Assembly (NCBI GenBank): GCA_018712985.1
Contig: DVGA01000069.1
Span: forward strand, 1-33,622
DNA from: Candidatus Scatomorpha intestinavium
Lineage (GTDB): Bacteria; Bacillota; Clostridia; Oscillospirales; Oscillospiraceae
Length of the DNA: 33,622 bases
Direction of reading: 5' to 3'
Part shown: piece after piece, positions 16,340 through 24,807 of the stretch
Layout: each line of letters begins with the position of its first letter
Position numbering within the stretch: position 1 is the first letter of the stretch
Program-made: the position numbers and the translations under genes
Notes under the pieces: generated by a model
The model's database searches: none
What the model saw: the letters and a program-made list of their open reading frames with translations, nothing else
Told to the model about the DNA's origin: nothing

Positions 16340-19300
16340 TCAGAGCTCCACGGCCGCGGAGCAGTGCAGGAAATAGACGATCCTGCGCTTCACCGGCTTT
16401 TCCGTGACGCGCGAGAGCGCGTAGGCATAGGCGTCGAGCTGCGGCAGGTACTCCGCCGCGCGCTCCCGGGCCATGCCGGCGTCCACGCGGTCGGTCTTGT
16501 AGTCGATTATGGTGATGCCGTCCGGCTCCACCACGCAGCAGTCCGTCACGCCCTGCAGGAGTATCTCCTCGCCCTCCGGCGCGTCCGGGAAGAGCTCCCG
16601 GGCGGGGCAGAGCACCGAAAACGGGAACTCGCGCAGGGCCTCCGGCGCGTTTATGATAAGCCGGCCGGTCTCCGAGCGCGCCAGGCGCTCGACGGCCCCG
16701 GCGTCCACCGCCGCGGCCTCCTCCGGCGAGAGGCGCCCCTCCGAGCTCAGCCGCTCCAGCTCGCGCGCGGCCCCGCCGCTCTCCGCCGCAGCGGCGAGGT
16801 CGATGTACCTCAGCGCGAGGTGCGTGGCCGTGCCGCGCTCGGCGGCGTCCGGCTTTTTTCCCGATGCGCCTATCTCCGGCCGGCGGAAGAGGCGCTTCGC
16901 GCGCGGCGGCAGCGGCTGAGCCTCCTCGTCGGGTATGTACAGGCTCTTCAGCTCCGTCGCGGTCACCTTGGAGGGCAGGGCCTCCGCCCGGCGGAAGGGG
17001 TATTCCCAGCCGAGCGCGGCGCGCAGCTTTTCATACTCCGCCTCCGCCTCTCCGGCGGACGCCTCAGCGTCCCCGGGCGCCTGTTCCGGCTGCGGCAGGA
17101 CCTCCCTGGCCTCCCCGCCCGGAAAAACCGTGGTCAGCGCTATGTGCTTCCCCCCGTCCGCGAGCGCGGCGGAGATGAGCCACTGCGCCGGGCTGGACAT
17201 GCCGGCGAGCACCTCGGCGGCCATGGGGTTCGAGACGGCGGGCGCAAGCTTTTCGAGCTCCTTTTCCGGGTCGCGCAGGGCGCAGGTGATTATCAGCCGC
17301 TCCTTCGCGCGCGTCATCGCGACGTAGAGGAGGCGCATCTCCTCGCTGAGGGTCTCCCTCTCGATGCGCCGGGCAATGGCCCGCCGGGCGATGGTCGGGT
17401 ACTCGATGCCCCGGGCCGTGTCCGTCAGCTTGGGGCCGAGGCCCAGCTCCGGGTGCATGAGCACGGCGATGGAGGAATCCTGCCGGTTGAAGCGCCGTGC
17501 CGTGTCGCAGAGCAGCACTATTGGGAACTCGAGGCCCTTTGAGCGGTGGATGCTCATGACCGTCACCGCGCCGCTCTCCGCCATGGACGAGGGCATCGGC
17601 TCCTCCCCGCGCTCCTCCATCAGCCTCAGCCAGCCGAGGAAGCGGTGCAACCCGCGCCAGAGCGTGGCCTCAAAGCGCTTCGCCAGCTCATAGAGCCGGA
17701 CGAGCTGCGAGCGGCGCTCCGCGCCGTCCGGCATGGCGGAGCAGAGCGCGAACACATCGAGCCTTGAATACACCTCCCTGAACAGCTCTGGCAGCTCCGC
17801 GTCCCTCGCGAAGGAGCGCATGGCGTCGAGCCCGTCTAAAAAAGCGCGGCAGCGCGGGTCGTCCTGCGCCGCCTTCAAAAGGCAGTCGTAAAAGCCGTCC
17901 CCCTCCTCGCCGTGCATCCGCACGGCAGCGAGGTCGTCCGGCGTGAAGCCGAAAAACGGCGAGCTGAGCACGGCTATCAGCGGCACGTCGCGCCGCGGGT
18001 TGTCTATCACAGAGAGGACGGAGAGCATGGTCTTCACATCCGGCGAGGAGAAAAAGCCCTCCGCCGCGCCGGACTGCACCGGCACGCCCGCGCGCTCGAG
18101 CGCGCGGCGGTAAGCCGCGCCGGAGACGTTCGCCGAGCGCAGGAGTATGGCCACGTCGCCGTAGCGCGCGGCGCGGCGGACGCCGTTTTCCGTCACCTCG
18201 GCGCCGCCCTCGATCAGGGAGCGTATGGTTTTCGCGGCCTCCGCGGCCTCGCACTCCGTTTTTGCGGGGCGCTCGCCCTCTTCGTCCGCCTCCGGCACGG
18301 CCACCGCGCGTATCTCCGGCAGCGGCACGCTGCCCTCGAAGCGCCCCGCGGCGCGCAGGGCCGCGCGCTCGTCATAGTCGAGCTCGCCGAGGCGCCCGGA
18401 CATTATGCAGCCGAAAACGGCGTTCACCGCGCCGACTATCTCCCGCCGGGAGCGGAAGTTGTCGCTGAGGAATATACGCCGCGGCACACCCTCGGGTGCC
18501 GGGGCGTCGGCGTAGCTCAGGTATTTTTCCAGGAAAATAGTCGGGTCTGCCAGTCGGAAGCGGTATATCGACTGCTTCACGTCGCCCACCATGAAAAGGT
18601 TGCGCCCGGAGCGGGACACCGCGCGTATTATCAGGTCCTGCACGCGCGAAACGTCCTGATACTCATCCACCATCACCCCGTCGTAGCGGCGGGATATCTC
18701 GCGCGCGGCGCGGGTCGGGTTCCCCTCGGCGTCCGTGAGCAGGCGCGCGGCCATGTGCTCAAGGTCCGCGTAGTCGAGCAGCGAGCGGCGGCGCTTTTCG
18801 GCGGAATATCGCGCGTCGAACTCCATCAGCAGCGCGAGCAGGGCGCGCATCGGCCCCGCCGTGCGCGCAAGGTCGCCCAGCAGCTTGGCGCTGTCCTCGG
18901 CGAAGAGCGTGGAGAGCTTGCCCACGGCCTTTTTGCAGCTTTCGCGCCGGGCCTTTATAAACCGGGCCTCCTCGTCCTCCGCCGAGCCCTTGAAGTGCCC
19001 CACGCGGGGGAAGGGCACCGGCAGGCAGGCCCTCGCCTCATCCCAGCCGGCCCCGCCCTCGGCCGCGAAGCGGTGCAGCCCGGCCGAGGTGGCGGCGAGG
19101 CTCTCCTTATACGCTTTTTCCAGCCGCTCGTCGCCGGCCATGCGCTCTATCAGCGCGTCCATCTCCCCGGCCCAGTAGAGGGCCGTGTCCTGCGCCGAGC
19201 GCATCAGCTCTGCGCCGCAGGGCGTGTCGAGCGCGTCCTGCGGGAGGTTTTCGAGCATCTCCGACTGCTCCCGCGCCCAGTCCCCGGGCCGGGCGTGGCT

Positions 19301-19843
19301 CTGGAGCTTGTCATAAAGCCGCAGCACGAGCTCGGAGAGCCGCCGGTCGTCGCGCCCGGCGCCCACGGTGTCGGCCAGGGAGAGGAAGAGCGGCTCCGCG
19401 CGCTCGTAGTTGTCCTCAAGCACGCGCTCGAGGGCAATTGCGCGCAGCTCGCCCGCGCGATCCTCGTCGGCTATGGAGAAATCCGGCGCTATCCCGGCCT
19501 CGTGCGCGTATTCCCGCAGGATCGAGGCGCAGAAGCCGTGTATGGTCCCGATCTGCGCGCTCTGGACGAGCGCGGCCTGGCGGCGGAGCCGCTTTGAGAG
19601 CGCGCTCTGCTGCGCCCTCTCGCCGAGGGCGGCGGCGATCCTGCCGCGCAGCTCCGCCGCGGCGGCTTTGGTGAAGGTTATTACGAGGAAGGCGTCTATA
19701 TCCGTGCCGGCCTCCACAAGGCGCAGCAGCCGCTCGGTGAGCACGCGCGTCTTGCCGCTGCCGGCTGCGGCGGAGACCAGTATCTCCCCGCCCGTGTCCT
19801 CTATCGCGAGGCGCTGGCCCTCGGTGGGCGTGAATTCAGCCAT
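16340..19843 (-). CDS. addA: ATP-dependent helicase/nuclease subunit A
   Basis: AddA (1167 aa) is the UvrD-type helicase plus nuclease subunit of AddAB, which resects double-strand breaks for recombination. Helicase motifs: Walker A SAAAGSGKT (24-32), TIHGFCASIL (100-109), DEYQD (393-397), GDVKQSIYRFR (420-430), and LLYVAMTRAKERL (about 800). The C-terminal PD-(D/E)xK nuclease has DYKTD at 1114-1118 preceded by a GVTD aspartate. Length is close to the usual 1200. The ATG at 19841-19843 (MAEFTPTEGQ) is chosen for the family-typical N-terminus and GGGGGGAG upstream. It overlaps the end of addB by 8 bp, implying coupled translation. Confidence 0.97.
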   Translation of the reverse strand: MAEFTPTEGQRLAIEDTGGEILVSAAAGSGKTRVLTERLLRLVEAGTDIDAFLVITFTKAAAAELRGRIAAALGERAQQSALSKRLRRQAALVQSAQIGTIHGFCASILREYAHEAGIAPDFSIADEDRAGELRAIALERVLEDNYERAEPLFLSLADTVGAGRDDRRLSELVLRLYDKLQSHARPGDWAREQSEMLENLPQDALDTPCGAELMRSAQDTALYWAGEMDALIERMAGDERLEKAYKESLAATSAGLHRFAAEGGAGWDEARACLPVPFPRVGHFKGSAEDEEARFIKARRESCKKAVGKLSTLFAEDSAKLLGDLARTAGPMRALLALLMEFDARYSAEKRRRSLLDYADLEHMAARLLTDAEGNPTRAAREISRRYDGVMVDEYQDVSRVQDLIIRAVSRSGRNLFMVGDVKQSIYRFRLADPTIFLEKYLSYADAPAPEGVPRRIFLSDNFRSRREIVGAVNAVFGCIMSGRLGELDYDERAALRAAGRFEGSVPLPEIRAVAVPEADEEGERPAKTECEAAEAAKTIRSLIEGGAEVTENGVRRAARYGDVAILLRSANVSGAAYRRALERAGVPVQSGAAEGFFSSPDVKTMLSVLSVIDNPRRDVPLIAVLSSPFFGFTPDDLAAVRMHGEEGDGFYDCLLKAAQDDPRCRAFLDGLDAMRSFARDAELPELFREVYSRLDVFALCSAMPDGAERRSQLVRLYELAKRFEATLWRGLHRFLGWLRLMEERGEEPMPSSMAESGAVTVMSIHRSKGLEFPIVLLCDTARRFNRQDSSIAVLMHPELGLGPKLTDTARGIEYPTIARRAIARRIERETLSEEMRLLYVAMTRAKERLIITCALRDPEKELEKLAPAVSNPMAAEVLAGMSSPAQWLISAALADGGKHIALTTVFPGGEAREVLPQPEQAPGDAEASAGEAEAEYEKLRAALGWEYPFRRAEALPSKVTATELKSLYIPDEEAQPLPPRAKRLFRRPEIGASGKKPDAAERGTATHLALRYIDLAAAAESGGAARELERLSSEGRLSPEEAAAVDAGAVERLARSETGRLIINAPEALREFPFSVLCPARELFPDAPEGEEILLQGVTDCCVVEPDGITIIDYKTDRVDAGMARERAAEYLPQLDAYAYALSRVTEKPVKRRIVYFLHCSAAVEL

Positions 19844-22800
19844 TTTTCTCCCCCCTCTCGAGCAGTTCCCACACCCTTGTGGCCTCAAGGCGCGGCAGGT
19901 ATCTCCTCGACTCCCCGCCCTCGCCGTCCACGAAGCGGCAGGCCGCCGAGTATTCGCAGTAAAGGCAGGCGTTCTCCTGCGCGCCCTTGTAGTACGGGTC
20001 GGCCTCTATGCTGCCGCGGCGCAGCTCGGCGGCAAGGGCCGTGAGCGTCTCCTCCACATGCCGGGCGAGCGCGCCCATCTGCTCGGCAGTGGCGAGGCTC
20101 TCGCCCGACGGGGCGCCGTCCTTCCACTTTACCGGCAGCCTCACGCCGGAGCCCGCTGGCTCCATCGCGCCGAGGACCTCCGCGTCGTTTATCAGCAGCC
20201 CGGAGCGGCGCAGCGCGTCGCGGCGCTTTTCGGCTATCTCGCCGTCCGTCAGGTCCTCCGGCGCGGAAACCAGCACGTCCCGCGCCGGGACGTACAGCAC
20301 CCCGGCCGGCACGGCCTCATAGCTGTAGAGCTCCGGCGCTGCGTCCGTGAGCGAGAAGAGGTAAAGCAGCATCTGCAGCCCCAGCCCGTAGTACACGTCG
20401 GAGAGGGAGAAGCTCTTTTTCCCCGTTTTGTAGTCCACGACGCGCAGGTACAGCCGCCCGTTGTGTATCCAGCCGTCCACGCGGTCGGCTATGCCGGAGA
20501 GGGTGAGCATGCTCCCGTCCGGCAGCGTGCGCGGCGCGGCAAGGGCCGAAAAGTCAAGCTCGAAGCCTATGGGCCTGAATTCGGAGTCCCTCAGCTCCGC
20601 TGCCATGTCCGCCACCACGCGCCTGACCCCGTCACCGAGGCGGCGGAAGAGATATGCAAAGCGCGCGCTGCGCCCCTCGAACCCGCCGAGCTCCTCCTCG
20701 ATATATAGCGCGACATACTTGTCCGTCAGCTCCTCAAGCTGCTCCGCCGCCGCGGCGCCGAAGCCGCCGAGGGCCTCGGCGTCCCTGGCCACGTGCTGCA
20801 GCACGTAGTGCATGAACTCGCCGTAGGCCGGGGGCGAAAAGTCCGCGGGCTCGAGCGTCCTGGCCTTCAGGCCGTAGCTCATGAAATAGGCGAAGCGGCA
20901 GGAGGCGAAGCGCTCCACGCGGGAGGCCGAAAGGCGCAGGTTGCGCCCGTACAGCGCGCTGGCCGCCCCGGCGGAGAGGCTGCCGCGCAGCCGCTTTGCC
21001 GCGCGGCGGAGGGCGGCGAGGCGCTCCGGGTCGTTTTCCTCATACCAGTGCCCGGCGGCGAGCTGATAAGGCCCCGGGGCGCGCTCCGCGGCGGCCGCGA
21101 GCTCCAGCGCGCCCGCTCGGGAGGCCGCGCGCGTTTTCAGCATGTCCACCGGCAGTATCTCCAACCCGAAGAGGCGCGCTGCGCGGCTCATTATTACGCT
21201 CGGCTGCACGCTCTGCCCGTCGCCGTCCTGCGCGGGGGTCACCATCGTCACGCTCTCGGACGGCAGGGAGAGGCAGTTATATATGAGCGAATACTCGCGC
21301 CAGAGCTCGGCGTCCCCCGCGTCGAGTGGGCAGCCCATCTCCGAGAGCTCGCGCCGCTCAAGGGCGGTGAACACGCCGCGCTCTTCCGGCGCGCGCGGCA
21401 GCCGCTCCTCGCTTGCGCCGAGGACGATCAGATGGCGGATGTGCCGGCGGCGCATCCTGTCCATGTCGCCCGCCGTGACCATGTCGAGCGAGACGGGTAT
21501 GCCGCCCACGCCGTATTGCGAGAGGGCGAGGAGGTACAGCCGCGAGAACTCCGCGGCGTCCATCGGCGTATCGCCGAGTATGTCCGCCGCCTGCTCAAGG
21601 GCGGAAACCGCGGAGTCCCACAGCCGGGAATACTCGTCCGCCGCCTGCCGCCTGCCGGCGGCGTCCAGCTCCTCCGCACGCCCGGCAAGGCGCTCCGCCA
21701 GCCCTATTTCGTCAAAATACTCCGCGAGCGCCCGTGCCTGGCCCTCCGCCGTCCCGGCCTCGCGCGAGCGGCGCAGGAGGTTCAGCAGCGGCGCGGCGGC
21801 GCGGCGGCGGACAGCGTTTATTTCCTCCAGGCGCGCGCCGTCATTCGCCCCGCGGCCCTGCGCGCCGTCCGGCGGCATTTTCCAGTCGGCCCCGCTCAGC
21901 CAGTGCTTCGCGCCGATGCTCCACACGCAGCAGTAGTTCTCGAGTATGTCCGTCTCGCCGTCCGTCAGCCCGGCAAGGCCGGTGCGGAGGTACGAGAACA
22001 CCTCGGCCCTCTCCCAGCCGCCCAAAATCACCTCGTACGCCCCGGAGATGAGGGCCGGAAGGGGTTTGGAGAGCACGTCCACGCTCCGCGCGGTGAAAAG
22101 CGGCACCCCGGCGGCGGAAAACGCCGCTTCGAGCGCGCTCCTGTAGTCCTCAAAGCCGCGCACGGCGATCGCAATGTCCCGCCAGCGGCAGCCCGCGCGC
22201 GCCAGCTCAAGGCATTTTGCTGCCGCGAACTCGCACTCGGCGGTGAGCCCAGGCGCGGAGCGCAGCGAGACCCTGCCTTCGGCGTCAAGGCGCTCGGCGC
22301 CGTATGAAAAGACCCCGGCGGCGAGCCGGCCGGCGACGTCCTCCTGCGCGGCGAGGGCCTCCACGCGGGAGGGAACGCCCCGCTCCTCCGCCGCGGCCAG
22401 GAGGCGCCTTGCCGTGCGGCGGCTGAGCTCGAACACCTCGTTGTCCGAATTGAGCCCGTCGAGCGTGAGGCAGACGGTCACGTCCGCCCCTCGGGGCAAC
22501 AGCTCCTCTATAACGCGCTCCTCCACGCGCGTGAAGTCGGTAAAGCCGTCGATGTATATGTGCCCGGAGCGGCCGGCGGAGCTGAGCGGCAAATCGTCCG
22601 CGAGCTGCGCTATCCGGGCTGAGGGGTCGCTCCGCGACCCGCCTGCCGCGGCCTCGAACGCGCCGCAGAGCAGCGCGAGGTCGGAGAGCTTGCCGCCAAG
22701 CGCGCCGCCGGCGAGCGCGGCCGCCTCCTCCATGCGCTCCGGCGTGAGCGCCGCGGCGCGGAGCTCGTCCACGGCGGCGAGGAGCTGGAGCTGCTGCTCT

Positions 22801-23141
22801 GGGGAGCGGCGCGCGCCGGAATAGACTTTCAGGGCGCCCGCCGTGCTCTCGACCGCGAGGGCCATGCACAGCAGCCGCCCGCCGGGGTCCAGCATCCGCC
22901 CGCGGCGCGGCCCGATTTCAGCCTCCACGCGCCTTGCAAGGCCGGTGAAGGAGAGCACCTCGGCGTAAAGGGCCATGCGCGGCCCGGCCACGCGGGCGAG
23001 TTCGCGCTCGGCCTCGTGGCTGTACTGCTCGGGGACAAGGAGAAGCCTCCCGCCCCTCCCCGCTTCGACCGAGCGGCGTATTTCCTCCATTACCAGCGCG
23101 GTCTTGCCGGCGCCCGCGCGGCCCGTGATGAGTCTGAGCAT
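19836..23141 (-). CDS. addB: ATP-dependent helicase/deoxyribonuclease subunit B
   Basis: AddB (1101 aa), partner of AddA. Walker A GRAGAGKT is at residues 7-14. The C-terminal nuclease domain carries VDYKTGKKSF. The iron-sulphur cluster ligands of AddB are present: one Cys in ERFASCRFAYF before the nuclease, and Cys1059, Cys1062 and Cys1068 in CLYCEYSAAC after it. This arrangement (cluster pinning the nuclease domain) is characteristic of AddB. The central region is the inactive-helicase, Chi-scanning part and is poorly conserved. Length is normal. ATG start with AGGTGTG upstream; 56 bp after the GNAT gene, with which it may be cotranscribed. Confidence 0.96.
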   Translation of the reverse strand: MLRLITGRAGAGKTALVMEEIRRSVEAGRGGRLLLVPEQYSHEAERELARVAGPRMALYAEVLSFTGLARRVEAEIGPRRGRMLDPGGRLLCMALAVESTAGALKVYSGARRSPEQQLQLLAAVDELRAAALTPERMEEAAALAGGALGGKLSDLALLCGAFEAAAGGSRSDPSARIAQLADDLPLSSAGRSGHIYIDGFTDFTRVEERVIEELLPRGADVTVCLTLDGLNSDNEVFELSRRTARRLLAAAEERGVPSRVEALAAQEDVAGRLAAGVFSYGAERLDAEGRVSLRSAPGLTAECEFAAAKCLELARAGCRWRDIAIAVRGFEDYRSALEAAFSAAGVPLFTARSVDVLSKPLPALISGAYEVILGGWERAEVFSYLRTGLAGLTDGETDILENYCCVWSIGAKHWLSGADWKMPPDGAQGRGANDGARLEEINAVRRRAAAPLLNLLRRSREAGTAEGQARALAEYFDEIGLAERLAGRAEELDAAGRRQAADEYSRLWDSAVSALEQAADILGDTPMDAAEFSRLYLLALSQYGVGGIPVSLDMVTAGDMDRMRRRHIRHLIVLGASEERLPRAPEERGVFTALERRELSEMGCPLDAGDAELWREYSLIYNCLSLPSESVTMVTPAQDGDGQSVQPSVIMSRAARLFGLEILPVDMLKTRAASRAGALELAAAAERAPGPYQLAAGHWYEENDPERLAALRRAAKRLRGSLSAGAASALYGRNLRLSASRVERFASCRFAYFMSYGLKARTLEPADFSPPAYGEFMHYVLQHVARDAEALGGFGAAAAEQLEELTDKYVALYIEEELGGFEGRSARFAYLFRRLGDGVRRVVADMAAELRDSEFRPIGFELDFSALAAPRTLPDGSMLTLSGIADRVDGWIHNGRLYLRVVDYKTGKKSFSLSDVYYGLGLQMLLYLFSLTDAAPELYSYEAVPAGVLYVPARDVLVSAPEDLTDGEIAEKRRDALRRSGLLINDAEVLGAMEPAGSGVRLPVKWKDGAPSGESLATAEQMGALARHVEETLTALAAELRRGSIEADPYYKGAQENACLYCEYSAACRFVDGEGGESRRYLPRLEATRVWELLERGEKNG

Positions 23142-23197
23142 AAGTCACACCTGCCTAAGTGAGAATAAAAGCTGCCCGTGGCCGCCCCCGGCCGCCC

Positions 23198-23773
23198 TCA
23201 GTCCCGGCGCAGCTCCGGGAACGGTATGACCGGCGCCGGGACGGGCGGGTGAGCCCCAAGGTGCTTTTCCATCCAGACTATGCCGTACCAGCGGCCGAAC
23301 TTGTATCCGCACTCGTGGAATTCGCCCACCAGCCTGTATCCGAGGTGCTCGTGGAACCGGGCGCTGTTCCTGGTGAGGTACTCGTCCTCCCTTTCAGGAT
23401 AGCCTATGCACGCGTTCAGGTTCAGGACGTTCATTTCCCTGAGTATCCTCTCGAGCTCGGCGTAAAGGGCCCCGCCCACGCCGTGCCCGCGCTCCTCCCG
23501 CTCAACGTAAACGGTCGTTTCAACGGACCAGTCATAGGCCGCCCGGCCCACGAAGGCCCCCGCATACGCATATCCCACGACCCTGCCGTCCAGCTCCGCG
23601 ACTATGTAGGGGTACTTTGCCAGCGTATGCGCCATCCTTTCGCGGAACTCCTCCGCGGAAGGGGCCTCGTATTCGAAGGTGATTGCGGTCGTCTCAACAT
23701 ACGGCCTGTAAATTTCCGCGCATCGCCCCGCGTCGGACAGCTCCGCGGTGCGGATTTTCAAGCGGTTTTCCAT
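23198..23773 (-). CDS. GNAT acetyltransferase, phosphinothricin acetyltransferase-like
   Basis: A 191-aa member of the PAT/YwnH-type GNAT family, which acetylates small amines such as phosphinothricin or methionine sulfoximine. The N-terminus (IRTAELSDAGRCAEIYRPYVETTAITFE, 7-34), the WSVETTVYVEREERGHGVGGALY stretch with the acetyl-CoA loop at 95-101, and the C-terminal FHEHLGYRLVGEFHECGYKFGRWYGIVWMEK are all typical. The last 20 residues are Pro-rich and variable. The substrate is inferred only from family. ATG with GGAGGG upstream; a -10-like TATAAT (23813-23818, minus strand) lies upstream with a poor -35. It precedes addB. Confidence 0.9.
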   Translation of the reverse strand: MENRLKIRTAELSDAGRCAEIYRPYVETTAITFEYEAPSAEEFRERMAHTLAKYPYIVAELDGRVVGYAYAGAFVGRAAYDWSVETTVYVEREERGHGVGGALYAELERILREMNVLNLNACIGYPEREDEYLTRNSARFHEHLGYRLVGEFHECGYKFGRWYGIVWMEKHLGAHPPVPAPVIPFPELRRD

Positions 23774-23846
23774 GCCCGTCCCTCCTGTTATGCTTCAAGG
23801 TCTTTTGATTTGATTATATCATAAGCCGCCGGGATGGAAAAGGCTA

Positions 23847-23875
23847 TTGAAAACTCGACACTTCCATGGTAAAAT
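23847..23875 (+). promoter_or_regulatory. Promoter of the 69-aa protein gene
   Basis: TTGAAA (23847-23852), 17-bp spacer, TAAAAT (23870-23875), about 50 bp before the ATG at 23932. It lies back to back with the weaker TATAAT element (23813-23818, minus strand) in front of the GNAT gene. Confidence 0.65.
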
Positions 23876-23931
23876 GTTAATAACTTAACCTGCGGTGAGC
23901 CGCGGGCATGTGATTTGAAAGGGGAAATATT

Positions 23932-24141
23932 ATGGACATCAGCAAGGTCACAGTCAAGGAGCTGCTGGAGAACAAGGCTGCCTGCGACGCCATGAACGCC
24001 ATCGACCCCAAGATTCTGAAAAGCCCCATGGTCAAGCTCGTCAAGGGCAAAACCGTCGAGGCCGTTTTCAACATGGTGCCGGACAGCAAGGTCTCTCCCG
24101 AGGTCAAGCAGAAAATCCGCGATGCCCTCGCAGCAATATAA
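23932..24141 (+). CDS. Small conserved-looking protein of unknown function
   Basis: A 69-aa soluble, mostly helical protein (MDISKVTVKELLENKAACDA at its start), Lys/Glu/Asp-rich with no membrane segment and one Cys (19). I do not recognise a named family. That it is real is supported by a good promoter (23847-23875), a ribosome site (GAAAGGGG) before the ATG, codon use like its neighbours and a strong terminator right after its stop (24145-24172), which together make a compact single-gene unit. The ending PEVKQKIRDALAAI looks like an amphipathic helix. A role as a small regulator or carrier is possible, but nothing in the sequence decides it. Confidence 0.75.
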   Translation: MDISKVTVKELLENKAACDAMNAIDPKILKSPMVKLVKGKTVEAVFNMVPDSKVSPEVKQKIRDALAAI

Positions 24142-24763
24142 GCCAAAAAACGGAGCGGAAGCTCCGTTTTTTCACCCCGCAGCGCGGGAAATTGAAACCG
24201 GTCGTCTGCTCCTGCGCCCGTTTTCAGAGGGCGACCTCGGCGCGCTGTTCGAAATTTTCAGCGACGAGGAAGTGAACCGTTTCCTGCCCTGGTTCCCCCT
24301 GAAAACGGCGGAGGAGGCCCGGATTTTCTATAACGAGCGCTTCGCGCCCGGCGCGGAGAGGCTCGGCTACGCCGTCTGCCTCAAGGCGGACAACGTCCCG
24401 ATAGGGTACGTCACGGTTTCCGCCTCGGCCAGCCGCGACCTCGGCTACGGCCTCCGGCGGGAATTCCAGCGCCGCGGCATCGCCACGGAGGCCGCGGCGG
24501 CCGTCATCGGGCGGCTGCGGCGCCTCGGCGTGCCGTATGTCACCGCCACGCACGACGTCAACAACCCCCGCAGCGGGGCCGTCATGCGGCGCCTCGGGAT
24601 GAAATATCTCTACTCGTACGAGGAGTTCTGGCAGCCGAAGGGCTTCCCCGTAGTATTCAGGCTCTACCAGCTGAACCTTGACGGGGACAAGGACAGGGCC
24701 TATATGGAGTACTGGGACAACTCCGCCGTGCATTTCATCGAATCCCCCGGCGCGGAGGGCTGA
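24122..24763 (+). CDS. GNAT acetyltransferase, RimJ/RimL-like (start uncertain)
   Basis: A GNAT acetyltransferase of the RimJ/RimL type; up to 213 aa. From residue 24 on it is typical: IETGRLLLRPFSEGDLGALF (24-43), then the acetyl-CoA loop QRRGIATEA (116-124), and NNPRSGAVMRRLGMKY. The only ATG in frame before the domain is at 24122, inside the end of the preceding gene, has no ribosome site, and would make the first 20 residues pass through a strong terminator hairpin (24145-24172). No other ATG, GTG or TTG lies between that hairpin and the domain; an ATT at residue 25 is the alternative. So translation start and expression are unclear. The substrate is unknown; family members acetylate protein N-termini or small molecules. 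Confidence 0.75.
   Translation: MPSQQYKPKNGAEAPFFHPAAREIETGRLLLRPFSEGDLGALFEIFSDEEVNRFLPWFPLKTAEEARIFYNERFAPGAERLGYAVCLKADNVPIGYVTVSASASRDLGYGLRREFQRRGIATEAAAAVIGRLRRLGVPYVTATHDVNNPRSGAVMRRLGMKYLYSYEEFWQPKGFPVVFRLYQLNLDGDKDRAYMEYWDNSAVHFIESPGAEG
24145..24172 (+). terminator. Rho-independent terminator after the 69-aa gene
   Basis: AAAAAACGGAGC (24145-24156), loop GGAA, GCTCCGTTTTTT (24161-24172): a 12-bp stem with a stable GNRA tetraloop and a T-run. It begins 3 bases after the stop codon of the 69-aa gene and lies inside the longest reading frame of the following GNAT gene. Confidence 0.88.
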
Positions 24764-24769
24764 AAGCAG

Positions 24770-24798
24770 GCCGGCGCAGCAGAAACTGCTGCGCCGGC
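24770..24798. terminator. Hairpin between convergent GNAT and rodA
   Basis: Perfect 13-bp stem GCCGGCGCAGCAG (24770-24782) with CTGCTGCGCCGGC (24786-24798), loop AAA. It lies between two convergent stop codons, so it probably ends or protects both transcripts, although neither side has a T-run. Confidence 0.6.
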
Positions 24799-24807
24799 GG
24801 CTTGCGG

